62,105 nt of DNA. It comes from an uncultured Flavobacteriales bacterium (GTDB lineage: Bacteria; Bacteroidota; Bacteroidia; Flavobacteriales_D; Sanyastnellaceae). Location: positions 1-62,105 of the forward strand of contig CALGEI010000054.1 in NCBI GenBank assembly GCA_937881575.1, written 5' to 3'. Under the pieces are notes generated by a model. It did not search any database and had not been told where the DNA came from. It saw only the letters and a list, made by a program, of their open reading frames with translations. Below, piece by piece: positions 38,362 through 48,164 of this stretch. Both the position numbers and the translations under genes were made by a program. How positions within the stretch are numbered: position 1 is the stretch's first letter; every line of letters begins with the position of its first letter.

Positions 38362-39780
38362 ATGTTGCATTTGAAATCCACTCGAACCGTTTATTTCATT
38401 GGCATCGGCGGCATCGGAATGAGTGCCTTGGCGCGATATCTGAAACGAAAAGGAGGCCTTCATGTTGCCGGGTACGACCGCGTTGCTTCGCGCGTTACGG
38501 ACGCATTGATGGAGGAAGGAATCGCCGTCAACCACGACCATGATCGTCTCCCTGATTCCATTGCTGCTCTCCCCTCGGACTCCCTCTTGGTTGTTCGCAC
38601 CCCGGCCGTTCCTCTGGAGCATCCGCACCACCTCACTTTGGCAGAAAAAGGGGCGCGCATCATCAAGCGGAGCGAATTGCTCGGAGAAATTGCAGATGAA
38701 ACGCCTACCCTCGCTGTCGCCGGAACACATGGGAAAACAACGACTACTGCAATTTTAGCTCATCTGCTCGACGGATGTCCTGGAAAATGCAATGCGTTTT
38801 TGGGCGGAATCGCAACGGGCGTCAATTCCAATCTGTACTTGCATGAGAACGCCGCTTGGAACGTCGTAGAAGCCGATGAGTTTGACCGCAGCTTCTTGCA
38901 CTTGCATCCTGCGTATGCGGTGATCACGAGCTTAGACGCTGATCACTTGGACATTTATGGGGATGAGGAAACCTTTCGTGAAGCGTTTCAATTGTTTGCT
39001 CAACAAGTGCAAAAAAGAATCCTCATCCACGCTGATGTGCATTGGCCAGAGGAGGATGTCGATCGGTACGGAGTCGTTTCGAATCGAGAAGAAGCCGCAC
39101 TCTTGACCTATGCGGCTGTTCACCCCCAAGTCATCGCCGGAAGCTGGACTGCGGACGTCAAATTGGATGGGCTGTGGATGGAGCAAATGGAATTCCCCAT
39201 GCCCGGAATCCACAACATTTCCAACGCATTGGCTGCTCTAGCATTGGCTCACCGCAGCGGAGCGCCCATGGAAATCTGTCGACAACGGATGCGAACCTTC
39301 CAGGGAATCCAGCGGCGATTCTCTTACCAAATCCGAGAAGAACGCGGAGTCTTTATTGATGATTATGCACACCACCCCACGGAATTAAAAGCCGCCATTG
39401 AAACCGCGCGCACCCAACATCCAGGCAAAGCCATAACGGGCATTTTTCAGCCCCACTTATTCAGCCGGACACGCGACCACTTGATGGAGTTCGCCTCTGT
39501 TCTGAGCACTTTGGATCATCTTATCCTGCTCCCTGTTTACGCCGCAAGAGAAATACCCATTCCTGGAATCGATTCACAACGGCTGTTTGAAAACATCCCG
39601 AACCCCACCAAACATCTCATTGATTCAGAGCGGATATTCGATTGCTTGAAAGCGCATCCACCTGAAGTGCTGATGACATTGGGAGCCGGAGACATCGACC
39701 GGTCTGTTGCCCCATTGAAACAGTGGCTTCTGGAGGACTTGAACCGATTCAAACAAACGAAGACAACGCCAGCACCATGA
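38362..39780 (+). CDS. murC: UDP-N-acetylmuramate--L-alanine ligase MurC
   Basis: A 472-aa ligase that attaches L-Ala to UDP-MurNAc, the first stem-peptide step. It has the N-terminal GIGGIGMSALA dinucleotide-like loop, the ATP loop AGTHGKTTT (near residue 118), EADEFDRSF, and the DDYAHHPTE block. No D-Ala ligase is fused to it. Its stop codon overlaps the ftsQ start (ATGA). Confidence 0.96.
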   Translation: MLHLKSTRTVYFIGIGGIGMSALARYLKRKGGLHVAGYDRVASRVTDALMEEGIAVNHDHDRLPDSIAALPSDSLLVVRTPAVPLEHPHHLTLAEKGARIIKRSELLGEIADETPTLAVAGTHGKTTTTAILAHLLDGCPGKCNAFLGGIATGVNSNLYLHENAAWNVVEADEFDRSFLHLHPAYAVITSLDADHLDIYGDEETFREAFQLFAQQVQKRILIHADVHWPEEDVDRYGVVSNREEAALLTYAAVHPQVIAGSWTADVKLDGLWMEQMEFPMPGIHNISNALAALALAHRSGAPMEICRQRMRTFQGIQRRFSYQIREERGVFIDDYAHHPTELKAAIETARTQHPGKAITGIFQPHLFSRTRDHLMEFASVLSTLDHLILLPVYAAREIPIPGIDSQRLFENIPNPTKHLIDSERIFDCLKAHPPEVLMTLGAGDIDRSVAPLKQWLLEDLNRFKQTKTTPAP

Positions 39781-40508
39781 TTCAACGCCTCCTGCCCATC
39801 GCTCTAACCGTCCTGCTTCTCGGGGCCACCGGAGCTTTGGTTGGATTTGCTTTGAGTGAAGAAGCCGAAATAGTTTACTCTGGATTGGACGTTGAAGTCG
39901 AAGAAGTCAAAGGCATGTTTTTTGTCGACGCCGCAGGGGTGCGAGATGCCATTCTTCAACACGATAGCATTGCCGGATCTTGGGTTCAAGCAGTCTCCCT
40001 TCAGGACGTCGAAACCTGGATTCAATCCATTCCCGCCGTTGATGACATTCAAGTATATCCTGGATTGGATCGTGTGCTCCATGTGCGCGTCTCTCAAAAA
40101 GAGCCGGTCGCACGTCTCCACAAGGGATCCGATCAGGACGATGTTTACATGGACACGAACGGCGACCCTCTCCCCTTATCCCCCTATTTCACAGCACGGG
40201 TTCCCATCATCCACGCCGCATCGATGGACCAGGCTCAAGAAGCTTTTGCACTGATCCAATCCACGTGCAAACACCCCATTTGGTCCGCATTCATCGACCA
40301 AGTTGAAGTAGGGGTCAACGGCGAACTCGAAATCGTACCCCGAATCGGAGGTGCCCGTGTAGCCCTAGGGGACACCTCCAATCTACAGACCAAATTGAAC
40401 AACCTATTGACCTTTTATCGAGAGCAAATTCGAAGAGGCAATTTGAACGAGTACAAACGCATCAACTTGGCCTTTGCCGGTCAAGTCGTAGCCCAACGCT
40501 ATTACTAA
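39777..40508 (+). CDS. ftsQ: Cell division protein FtsQ
   Basis: A 243-aa bitopic division protein with one N-terminal membrane helix (about residues 3-24), a POTRA-like region (about 35-100, with DIQVYPGLDRVLHVRVSQK at its end) and a beta-rich FtsQ domain. It scaffolds FtsL/DivIC at the septum. Sequence identity in this family is low, and the call relies on topology plus position between murC and ftsA. ATG at 39777 overlaps the murC stop. Confidence 0.9.
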   Translation: MIQRLLPIALTVLLLGATGALVGFALSEEAEIVYSGLDVEVEEVKGMFFVDAAGVRDAILQHDSIAGSWVQAVSLQDVETWIQSIPAVDDIQVYPGLDRVLHVRVSQKEPVARLHKGSDQDDVYMDTNGDPLPLSPYFTARVPIIHAASMDQAQEAFALIQSTCKHPIWSAFIDQVEVGVNGELEIVPRIGGARVALGDTSNLQTKLNNLLTFYREQIRRGNLNEYKRINLAFAGQVVAQRYY

Positions 40509-40530
40509 GTCAACGCAACTCACCCAAAGA

Positions 40531-41820
40531 ATGGAAATGGATCAACAAGCCCACAACGACGAATTGGTCGTCGGTCTCGATATCGGAACAACCAAGATTG
40601 CGTGTTTCGTCGGCCGCAGGAACGAGCACGGTAAAATTGAAATTCTGGGATACGGCAAAAGTGAATCGGTCGGCGTTTCACGCGGTGTCGTGGCCAACAT
40701 CGAACGGACTGTGGAGTCCATCCGAAAAGCCATCGACGAAGCAGAACGCACTTCAGGTGTCGCCATTGAAGTCGTCAACGTCGGCATAGCGGGGCAGCAC
40801 ATCAAAAGCCAACAGACGCGTGGCCAGCGCACCCGGGATGACTTGGAATCAGAAATCAGCAACGAGGACATCCAGGCATTGATTCAAGACATGTACAAGC
40901 AGGTGATGCAACCGGGCGAAGAAATTCTGCACGTATTGCCACAAGAGTACACGGTCGACAACGAACAAGGCATTAAAGAGCCTGTAGGCATGAGCGGCAT
41001 TCGATTGGAAGCCAACTTCCACCTCATTATCGGTCAGATTGCAGCCATTCGCAACATCTACCGCTGCATTCAAAAAGCCAACCTCACGGTGGATCAATTG
41101 ATTTTAGAGCCTCTTGCCTCTGCTGCAGCGGTGCTAAGCGAAGAGGAAAAAGAAGCCGGCGTGGCTCTGGTTGACATTGGTGGTGGTACCACGGACATTG
41201 CCATTTTTCAAGATGGGATCATCCGGCACACGGCAGTCATTCCTTTCGGAGGCAATGTATTGACTGAGGACATCCGTCAAGGGTGCCTCATCATGAAAAA
41301 GCAGGCAGAGCAACTCAAGCAACGCTTTGGATCCGCCATTTCAACGGAAATGAAAGACAATGAAATCGTATGCATCCCAGGACTTCAGGGGCGCAATGCA
41401 CGGGAGATCAGCTTGAAAAACCTAGCCGCGATCATCGAAGCGCGCATGACTGAAATCATCGAGCATGTGCACTTTGAAATCCGCAATTCAGGATTTGCCG
41501 ATCAGTTGATTGGTGGCGTCGTACTGACCGGTGGCGGATCGCAATTGCGTCATGTGACCCAACTTTTCCAATACGTGACCGGATTGGACTGCCGAGTAGG
41601 CTATCCAAGCGAGCATTTGGCTGAAGCTCCGGACGCACATGCTACAGCGCCAAGTTTCGCCACGGGCGTTGGTCTCGTCATCAAAGGCTACGACCGATTG
41701 GCTCCTAAAAATGACTCTGTAAAGGCAGAAGACATTCGCAAAGACGCTGAGAAATCACAGCGTATTCGTCTCATCGACAAGCTCAAGAACTACTTCGTTG
41801 AAGAGGAAGAGGAAGATTGA
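40531..41820 (+). CDS. ftsA: Cell division protein FtsA
   Basis: A 429-aa actin-fold ATPase that tethers FtsZ to the membrane. It has the phosphate-1 loop VGLDIGTTK (near residue 13), the SHS2/1C insertion (about 85-165), the phosphate-2 block VDIGGGTTDI (near 215) and the adenosine block GVVLTGGGS (near 330). The C-terminus ends in a basic amphipathic segment (IRLIDKLKNYF) followed by a run of acids, the expected membrane-targeting helix. It is 45 bases upstream of ftsZ. Confidence 0.97.
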   Translation: MEMDQQAHNDELVVGLDIGTTKIACFVGRRNEHGKIEILGYGKSESVGVSRGVVANIERTVESIRKAIDEAERTSGVAIEVVNVGIAGQHIKSQQTRGQRTRDDLESEISNEDIQALIQDMYKQVMQPGEEILHVLPQEYTVDNEQGIKEPVGMSGIRLEANFHLIIGQIAAIRNIYRCIQKANLTVDQLILEPLASAAAVLSEEEKEAGVALVDIGGGTTDIAIFQDGIIRHTAVIPFGGNVLTEDIRQGCLIMKKQAEQLKQRFGSAISTEMKDNEIVCIPGLQGRNAREISLKNLAAIIEARMTEIIEHVHFEIRNSGFADQLIGGVVLTGGGSQLRHVTQLFQYVTGLDCRVGYPSEHLAEAPDAHATAPSFATGVGLVIKGYDRLAPKNDSVKAEDIRKDAEKSQRIRLIDKLKNYFVEEEEED

Positions 41821-41865
41821 TTCTTCTCATTGTAAACACTATCTCATTCCCTGAATTCTCCATTC

Positions 41866-43620
41866 ATGAACGATTACAACAATTCATCAGATTCAAAGCC
41901 TGCGTTGCATGCTCCCATTAAAGTCATTGGTGTCGGAGGTGGCGGATCCAACGCTGTGAATACCATGTTCAACCGCGGCATCACCGGGGTCGATTTCATC
42001 GTTTGCAACACCGACGCACAAGCATTGGACGCCAGTCCAGTCCCGATTAAGATTCAACTCGGAGCGACACTGACCCGAGGGCAAGGCGCTGGATCCTTAC
42101 CAGAAGTAGGACGCAATGCCGCCATCGAATCTTTGGATGACGTCAAAGAACTGATCGGAGCGGATACCAGCATGGTGTTCATCACTGCAGGCATGGGCGG
42201 TGGTACAGGCACGGGAGCTGCACCTGTGATCGCACAGGCTGCGCGTGACATGAACATCCTCACGGTGGGAATCGTCACCGTTCCCTTCCTTTTTGAAGGA
42301 CGCCGGCGAACGGAGCAAGCCAATATCGGACTCGCTGAAATGCGCGATGCTGTCGACACCTTACTGATTATCCGCAATGATAAATTGCGTGAATTGTATG
42401 GGAATCTGACCATTCGAAAGGCCTTTGCCAATGCGGATGAAATCTTATGTACCGCTGCCAAAGGCATTGCTGAAGTGATCACATTGACTGGAGAAATCAA
42501 TGTGGACATGAACGACGTGAATACCGTCATGCGCAATTCGGGGCGCGCAATCATGGGATCGGGCATGGCTTCTGGAGAAGGCCGAGCGAGTCTGGCCGTC
42601 AGTGAAGCATTGGAATCCCCTTTGCTCAATGATTGCGACATAACAGGCGCCAATTTTGTCCTGCTCAACATTACGTTCGGCACAGAAGAAATTCTGATGG
42701 ATGAAATCATGGAGATCACCGATATCATTCAAGAATCGGCTGGCCAATCTGCCGAAGTCATTTGGGGATATGGCGTGGATCAATCACTCGAAGATGATTT
42801 GTGTGTAACGGTCATTGCTACCGGTTTTAAAGGCCAAGACCTCGATGGCGCATCACATGCCATGGCGCCCAAAAAAATCATGCTACTCGATGAGGAGCGT
42901 GAAGTCAAAAAGCCAGTGCAACCCGTTCAACAGCGAATGGACGATGCGGCTGTAGATGCACCTTACTTGCTCTCCGCTGAGCCCACAAGTGCGATTCAGG
43001 ATTCGCCTGCGCCGGAATCAACACCAGTAGATTCAATCGAAGCAAGCCATTCGTCCGAGATCGAGTCCGATTCAGATCTTCATTTCAAATTGCTCAAGCC
43101 AAACGAAATAGACGACGAATCCGCACCGGCTGTCGCACCTGCTCCTGGCAACGACACCCCGGAAATCACTGTTTACACGCTCGACAGTGACCCGCTGCCA
43201 TTGACATCAGATCTGCCCGATTTGGAAGGAATCCAATTCCAAGAGAAACAAGAGGAGCTCAAAACGCCTCAAGTGACAAACAACACCCCGCTCTCATCAG
43301 CAGGAAACGGACGCGATTCACAGGAAGCTCACCAATCCTCAAGGCCTTCTTTTTCGTCACCATCGGATGTAACGAAAACGCCGACCTCACGGACATCGCG
43401 CATTCAACAATTCACGCGAAAACTGAAGACGCCCGGTGGACTGGCCGATTTGGAATCTGAACCTGCTTACAAGCGACGTCATGTTGTACTGGACGACATC
43501 GACCATTCTTCGGCATCCCAGGTGAGTCGACTCAATCTGAGCACCGAAATTGATGACGAGGGTGAAAGCCACATTCAATTGAGAAACGACAACCCTTTTT
43601 TACACGATAACGTCGATTGA
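41866..43620 (+). CDS. ftsZ: Cell division GTPase FtsZ with long C-terminal linker
   Basis: Tubulin-like GTPase that builds the division ring. It is 584 aa: GTPase core to about residue 320 with GGGGSNAV and the tubulin signature GGGTGTGAAP (near 105), then a ~240-aa Pro/Ser/acid-rich low-complexity linker and a conserved C-terminal peptide ending NPFLHDNVD. The linker is long compared with E. coli FtsZ (383 aa in total), but long tails are usual in Flavobacteriia. The GTPase core is intact. Confidence 0.97.
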   Translation: MNDYNNSSDSKPALHAPIKVIGVGGGGSNAVNTMFNRGITGVDFIVCNTDAQALDASPVPIKIQLGATLTRGQGAGSLPEVGRNAAIESLDDVKELIGADTSMVFITAGMGGGTGTGAAPVIAQAARDMNILTVGIVTVPFLFEGRRRTEQANIGLAEMRDAVDTLLIIRNDKLRELYGNLTIRKAFANADEILCTAAKGIAEVITLTGEINVDMNDVNTVMRNSGRAIMGSGMASGEGRASLAVSEALESPLLNDCDITGANFVLLNITFGTEEILMDEIMEITDIIQESAGQSAEVIWGYGVDQSLEDDLCVTVIATGFKGQDLDGASHAMAPKKIMLLDEEREVKKPVQPVQQRMDDAAVDAPYLLSAEPTSAIQDSPAPESTPVDSIEASHSSEIESDSDLHFKLLKPNEIDDESAPAVAPAPGNDTPEITVYTLDSDPLPLTSDLPDLEGIQFQEKQEELKTPQVTNNTPLSSAGNGRDSQEAHQSSRPSFSSPSDVTKTPTSRTSRIQQFTRKLKTPGGLADLESEPAYKRRHVVLDDIDHSSASQVSRLNLSTEIDDEGESHIQLRNDNPFLHDNVD

Positions 43621-43622
43621 AC

Positions 43623-44081
43623 ATGTCACTGTACACCACCATATCTGAAGGCATCAAAGATGCCATGCGCGCCAAGGACAAAAATCGACTCTCCACTCTT
43701 CGAGACATCAAGAGCAAGCTCATGCTCGAAGCCTCCAAAACAGGCGCCGATGGCGATTCGATTGATGATGCCACTGCCATGGCCATTCTCAACAAGCTCT
43801 ACAAGCAACGAACGGAAACTGCCACACTCTACGCAGAGCAAGGCCGCACTGATCTGGAATCAGAAGAACGCGCACAAGCCGAAGTCATTGAGTCCTTTCT
43901 TCCTACACAACTGAGTGAATCTGAAATTGAACAAAGGGTGCATGCCATCCTCAACGAAATCGGAGCCACATCCATGGCTGACATGGGGCGCGCAATGGGG
44001 GCCGCAAGCGCATCCATGGCAGGACAAGCGGATGGAAAGCTCATTGCAACGTTCGTCAAGGCTGCTCTTCAGAAGAACTGA
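43623..44081 (+). CDS. GatB/YqeY domain protein
   Basis: A 152-aa helical protein of the YqeY family, related to the tail domain of the GatB amidotransferase subunit. It has the characteristic KDKNRLSTLRDIKSKL opening, an E-rich helix, and the MGRAMGAAS and ADGKLIA blocks near the end. It may bind tRNA, but its role is not known. ATG at 43623 lies two bases after the ftsZ stop; the TTG at 43617 would overlap ftsZ. Last gene of the dcw transcript. Confidence 0.92.
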   Translation: MSLYTTISEGIKDAMRAKDKNRLSTLRDIKSKLMLEASKTGADGDSIDDATAMAILNKLYKQRTETATLYAEQGRTDLESEERAQAEVIESFLPTQLSESEIEQRVHAILNEIGATSMADMGRAMGAASASMAGQADGKLIATFVKAALQKN

Positions 44082-44197
44082 GCCCATCATTTGTTAGAGT
44101 ATGCCAACAGAGGCAATCGCTCTGTACATTGCATTTATCTTGCCTGTCTAAATAACGCCTGTCACAAGGCCATTCCGCTTTATCACACATCACATCA

Positions 44198-44872
44198 ATG
44201 AAGACTACACTCCTGACTGCATTTGCAGCCGTCGCACTGACCGCAACATTGTTCTCTTGCAATGAATCCTCAACGGCCAATCCCGATGCGACCAACAAGC
44301 CTGAAGAAACAGGTGACGCCAAATTGGTTTCTACTCTCACGTTTGCTGATGGCAAATACAATTTAGACGGCGCTCTCAGCACTTGCAATTGGGAGGGGAA
44401 AGAAGCCTCAACAAAAAGTCATTCTGGAGACATCCAATTTCACAAAGGCAGCATCAGCATTGTGGACAATGCATTCAAAACTGCATTTGTTGGAATTGAC
44501 ATGAATAGCATCAATTGCACTGATTTAGAGGGTGAAGCCAAATCAAGTCTAGAAGGACATCTAAAATCTGATGATTTCTTTGGAACTGCCAATCATCAAT
44601 ACGCCACATTGGCTGTTGAGGCCGTCAAGACCAAAAATGGTGAATCCATGGCGGTAGGCAAACTCACAATCAAAGGCATCACCCAGCCCATCGGATTTCC
44701 GATTACCATGACCAAGGACGGAGACAACATCGTTGTCGACGGCACAATGACGTTCGACCGTTCTCAATTCGACGTCCGTTTTCGTTCAGACAAGTGGTAC
44801 TCCGAACTCGGAGACAAACTCATTTACAATGACATCGATTTGAGCGTGCACATCGTTGCGCTGCCTGAGTGA
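44198..44872 (+). CDS. YceI-family lipoprotein
   Basis: A 224-aa lipoprotein with a type II signal peptide and lipobox LFSC (Cys 24), a short Ser/Thr/Pro linker, then a YceI lipocalin-like barrel (from about residue 52). YceI proteins bind isoprenoid-type lipids in a central pocket. The SDDFFGTANH and KLTIKGITQPI blocks are typical. It stands alone after the dcw cluster with a 116-base upstream gap. Confidence 0.9.
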   Translation: MKTTLLTAFAAVALTATLFSCNESSTANPDATNKPEETGDAKLVSTLTFADGKYNLDGALSTCNWEGKEASTKSHSGDIQFHKGSISIVDNAFKTAFVGIDMNSINCTDLEGEAKSSLEGHLKSDDFFGTANHQYATLAVEAVKTKNGESMAVGKLTIKGITQPIGFPITMTKDGDNIVVDGTMTFDRSQFDVRFRSDKWYSELGDKLIYNDIDLSVHIVALPE

Positions 44873-44978
44873 ATCGAGCAGCCACCTCATTCGCTGTTAA
44901 ACAAGGACTCAAGCGCTTCATGGCACTTGGGTCCTTTGTATTTTGCACCATTGTCGTTGTTACCTCAACAATTACCCA

Positions 44979-46031
44979 ATGCGTTGGACGAACTATTTCA
45001 CTCATCCCGGAGACAACCGCTACTATGTCTTTGCCTTCAGCGAGGATGAGCACGCAGACGCGTTTCAACAACGCCTCAACAACGCCGGCATTGAGCATGA
45101 ACGACACCATGAGCTGTTGGATGACCAGCCTCACCGCACTGATCACAGCGAATGGCTCTTCGGTGTCCACCGTCAATATTTCAAACAAGCGTTGGAGGCC
45201 AATCATCTGGTTCATGCTCAGTATCGCGAGAAGTTCATTCCGTCGGCTGGATTGCGCTGGGGCCTGCTCATCGGCACGCTGGCCGTTATCCTGTTGGCCC
45301 TTGCTGGAGCGTGGACCCAACGAGCCCACGGGCAGGCCATGCCCAATGGAAATGACTGGCAAATCGCCATCTCTACCAGTTGGGTAGCCCCTTTGCCATT
45401 GCTAATTGGTGAATCCATTGGAGTGGAAGAAGACGGTTTGGGTCTGGCGTGGACTCCGACGGGAGGCGCTAGTTTTGGCATGCGGTTGCTCCGGCATTTC
45501 CCTTCTGCGTGGAGCCTTGAAACGGGACTCGAAACCATGCGCACAACCTCCGATTGGGCACTGACATTTCAACCGGGATTCGCCAGCGGACAGATTCCTC
45601 TGAGTCCAGCATTATCAGACACCCTCTCCTTGCGCACTTCGCGCTATCGGATGCCCGTTTTGGCCCGGACACAGGTCCAACTGACCAACCAAACACGGTT
45701 TACCGCTGCGGCGGGAATCAGCGTGGATTTTTTGCTCAGCGATGCCTTTACCACGGGATTTCAATCCGTGGATGCCATTTACAGTGATTACCTCATTGAA
45801 GAAAACCGTCAGTATCGGGTTACCGTGCCCTTGCGCGTCGAATTGGGTTGGGAATTTCTTCCTACCCAAAAAGACCGTCCCGGAGTGTATCTCGGGGCTC
45901 TTTGGTGGCGCGAATGGAATGCCAATCGTTGGGGAGAAGCCACCTGGACGCGACAGCTAGAGACAGCGGATGTCCGCCTGTACATGGGACAAGCCGCATT
46001 CGCTTTGGAATGCCGTTTAATTTTGCCTTAA
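44979..46031 (+). CDS. Unusual protein: cytosolic domain, membrane helix, then barrel-like region
   Basis: A 350-aa protein I cannot assign to a named family. Residues 1-90 form a compact alpha/beta domain (FTHPGDNRYYVFAFSEDEHA, then a helix-rich HELLDDQPHRTDH part). A strongly hydrophobic helix follows at about 92-112 (GLRWGLLIGTLAVILLALAG) with a signal-peptidase-like AHGQA end. Residues 120-350 are an aromatic, alternating-strand region like a small outer-membrane barrel, ending in a strand. A soluble domain ahead of a signal-like helix is odd. No start codon exists immediately before the helix that would split it into two genes. ATG at 44979 is chosen. Confidence 0.65.
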   Translation: MRWTNYFTHPGDNRYYVFAFSEDEHADAFQQRLNNAGIEHERHHELLDDQPHRTDHSEWLFGVHRQYFKQALEANHLVHAQYREKFIPSAGLRWGLLIGTLAVILLALAGAWTQRAHGQAMPNGNDWQIAISTSWVAPLPLLIGESIGVEEDGLGLAWTPTGGASFGMRLLRHFPSAWSLETGLETMRTTSDWALTFQPGFASGQIPLSPALSDTLSLRTSRYRMPVLARTQVQLTNQTRFTAAAGISVDFLLSDAFTTGFQSVDAIYSDYLIEENRQYRVTVPLRVELGWEFLPTQKDRPGVYLGALWWREWNANRWGEATWTRQLETADVRLYMGQAAFALECRLILP

Positions 46032-46621
46032 ACCGGAGCTTGATCGACCCACTGGGTCACGTATTCCAACGGTTTTCGATGGCTCTTAGGCCACCCTTCT
46101 TCAGGATAACCCATGTAGAAGAAACCGAGCACACGCCCATCTTCAGGGAGACCAGCAAATACGCGCACTTCGTCCAAATGTATCATGGATGGCGTTGACC
46201 AAAATCCTCCTATGCCATGAGCTGTGCAGGTCAAGTACATGTTTTGAACGGCGCACGCCACAGCCAGCATTTCATCTTGTTCGCTAATCCTGCCTGCAGC
46301 GTCCGGGACCATACCGATCACCACCAAGGCCGAAACGCGTTGTCCTCGTCGCTCCAATTTCTCGAATTTCGCAGGTGAGAATGCCTCACCAGCTGCCGTT
46401 TTGTACCACGTCGCTAATTTCGGACCAATGGCTTGCATGCCTTCGTTCACAAACGCCGTGAATCGCCAAGGCTGCGTCATGCCGTGCGTGGGAGCCCATG
46501 TAGCATTCGTTAATGCCAACTCTACGATTTCACGGTGGACTTTTCTTTCGGAAAACTTTTCTGGCGAGAGACTGCGGCGATCTCGAATCAAATCGGTCAC
46601 CTCGGATAAATTGTGGCGCAT
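46028..46621 (-). CDS. Nitroreductase-family flavoprotein
   Basis: A 197-aa FMN-dependent oxidoreductase of the nitroreductase fold. It has the N-terminal RDRRS phosphate-binding block, the WAPTHGMTQPWRF block, a central ISEQDEMLAVACAVQNM helix, and the GIGGFWSTP segment. The physiological substrate is unknown. ATG at 46621 is chosen over a TTG at 46654. Its 3' end overlaps the 3' end of the upstream convergent gene by four bases. Confidence 0.9.
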   Translation of the reverse strand: MRHNLSEVTDLIRDRRSLSPEKFSERKVHREIVELALTNATWAPTHGMTQPWRFTAFVNEGMQAIGPKLATWYKTAAGEAFSPAKFEKLERRGQRVSALVVIGMVPDAAGRISEQDEMLAVACAVQNMYLTCTAHGIGGFWSTPSMIHLDEVRVFAGLPEDGRVLGFFYMGYPEEGWPKSHRKPLEYVTQWVDQAPV

Positions 46622-46739
46622 GGAATGAACTTGTGAGAATGGAATGGAAAACAAAGGACGAAGTTAAGGACAGCGCCCAAGGCAAAGAAGCTCATCACTG
46701 CGGCATGCACGTCCTTGCAATTTGTGCTACTTTTCGGCC

Positions 46740-48155
46740 ATGCGATGGATGAACTTTTTTTGTGCCGTGGTCTTTTTTTGCACCCACACATTGGGGCAAT
46801 CAACTTCTGATTCAAATGACAGCCTTTGGATCCGACATCTTTATGATGACGTCTTACTCAACGGGGAAGCTTATGACAATCTCCGCACGCTCACCAAAGA
46901 CATCGGTCATCGCTTAAGTGGCTCGGAAAGTGCCGAAAATGCCATGCAATGGGGAGCTGACGTCATGCGTGCGTATGGCGCAGATGAAGTGCGGATCATG
47001 CCGGTCATGGTGCCCCATTGGACCCGTGGTCAAGTGGCGAGCGCCATAGCACGTTGGGGCGATGGACAGGAGAAGAAGCTCCATGTTACGGCGCTCGGAG
47101 GCTCCGTAGGCACGGATGCACTCTCTGAAGCGCAAGCCCGTGTGACGGTCGTGAAGCAATTGGAAGAGTTGCAAAATCTCCCATCTGACCAAACCGAAGG
47201 ACGCATCGTTTTATTCAACCGCCCCATGGACCCCGTGCAAATCAACACGGGCTCAGCTTACGGGGGAGCCTACGATCAACGAGGCAATGGAGCGAGCGCT
47301 GCCGCCGCAGTGGGAGCCCAGGGAGCCTTGGTTCGCTCATTGACCCACGCACTGGACACCTTGCCGCACACCGGTGCAATGCGTTACCAAGAAGACGTCG
47401 ACAGAATCCCCGCGGCAGCCATTTCAACGGTCGATGCCGCCTGGTTGGCGAAGGCCGTTGCCGAGTTTCCAGATTTGACCGTGCAAATGGAATTGGATTG
47501 CCAAGCATTCGACGATGTAGAGCAAGGCAACGTCATCGGCACATGGCATGGAACGGAGTTGCCGCATGAAATCATCACGTTGGGAGGCCATCTGGACTCA
47601 TGGGACATCGGCGAAGGAGCGCACGATGACGGCGCTGGCGTTGTGCATACCTTGGAAGTGCTCCGTGTGCTCAAAGCCATCGGCTATGAACCGCGACGCA
47701 CCCTCCGTTTTGTGCTGTTCATCAATGAAGAAAATGGCAACCGCGGTGGCATCACCTATGCGGAAAAAGCCCGTGAGGAAATGGAAAAAACCAATCGTGT
47801 GCATGTCGCCGCTTTGGAATCAGACGCGGGTGGTTTCGTACCCAGAGGGTTTAGAATTGATGCCTCCGATGATGCTACAGAGCTCATGCGCAGCTGGACC
47901 GATCTATTTGACCCTTACAACATCCACCAATTCAGACGAGGGGGAGCCGGTGTCGACATTTCGCCGCTCAAGGAGTTGACTCCCCGTCCCACCTTGGTAG
48001 GACTGAGTCCAGATGGTCAGCGGTATTTCGATTTCCATCACAGCGCACAGGATATTTTTGAAAACGTCCACAAACGTGAATTGGAACTCGGCGCAGCGAC
48101 GTTTGCCGCAGCAGTCTTGATGCTAGACCAACACCTCCCTTCACCGATCAAGTGA
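46740..48155 (+). CDS. Secreted M28-type zinc metallopeptidase
   Basis: A 471-aa exopeptidase with a signal peptide (cleavage near LGQS, residue 20), a PA-type insertion (about 110-250) and an M28 catalytic domain. All five zinc-ligand motifs are visible: GGHLDSWD (His), HDDGAG (bridging Asp), NEENGN (catalytic Glu plus ligand), ESDAGG (Asp) and DFHHSAQD (His). It probably releases N-terminal residues from peptides in the periplasm or outside the cell. ATG at 46740 is used; a GTG at 46722 is a weaker option. Confidence 0.93.
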   Translation: MRWMNFFCAVVFFCTHTLGQSTSDSNDSLWIRHLYDDVLLNGEAYDNLRTLTKDIGHRLSGSESAENAMQWGADVMRAYGADEVRIMPVMVPHWTRGQVASAIARWGDGQEKKLHVTALGGSVGTDALSEAQARVTVVKQLEELQNLPSDQTEGRIVLFNRPMDPVQINTGSAYGGAYDQRGNGASAAAAVGAQGALVRSLTHALDTLPHTGAMRYQEDVDRIPAAAISTVDAAWLAKAVAEFPDLTVQMELDCQAFDDVEQGNVIGTWHGTELPHEIITLGGHLDSWDIGEGAHDDGAGVVHTLEVLRVLKAIGYEPRRTLRFVLFINEENGNRGGITYAEKAREEMEKTNRVHVAALESDAGGFVPRGFRIDASDDATELMRSWTDLFDPYNIHQFRRGGAGVDISPLKELTPRPTLVGLSPDGQRYFDFHHSAQDIFENVHKRELELGAATFAAAVLMLDQHLPSPIK

Positions 48156-48164
48156 AGCGAGTGA

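Noticed and set aside
42054-42728. 224-codon open frame on the minus strand inside ftsZ
   Set aside because: It lies entirely within the GTPase core of ftsZ; its product is Ser/Met/Arg-rich with no domain, as expected for a reverse-strand shadow of a codon-biased gene.
44869-45387. 172-codon plus-strand open frame overlapping the YceI gene end and the fusion-like protein
   Set aside because: It is Ser/Thr/Cys-rich with no domain, in a different frame from the better-supported 350-aa protein.
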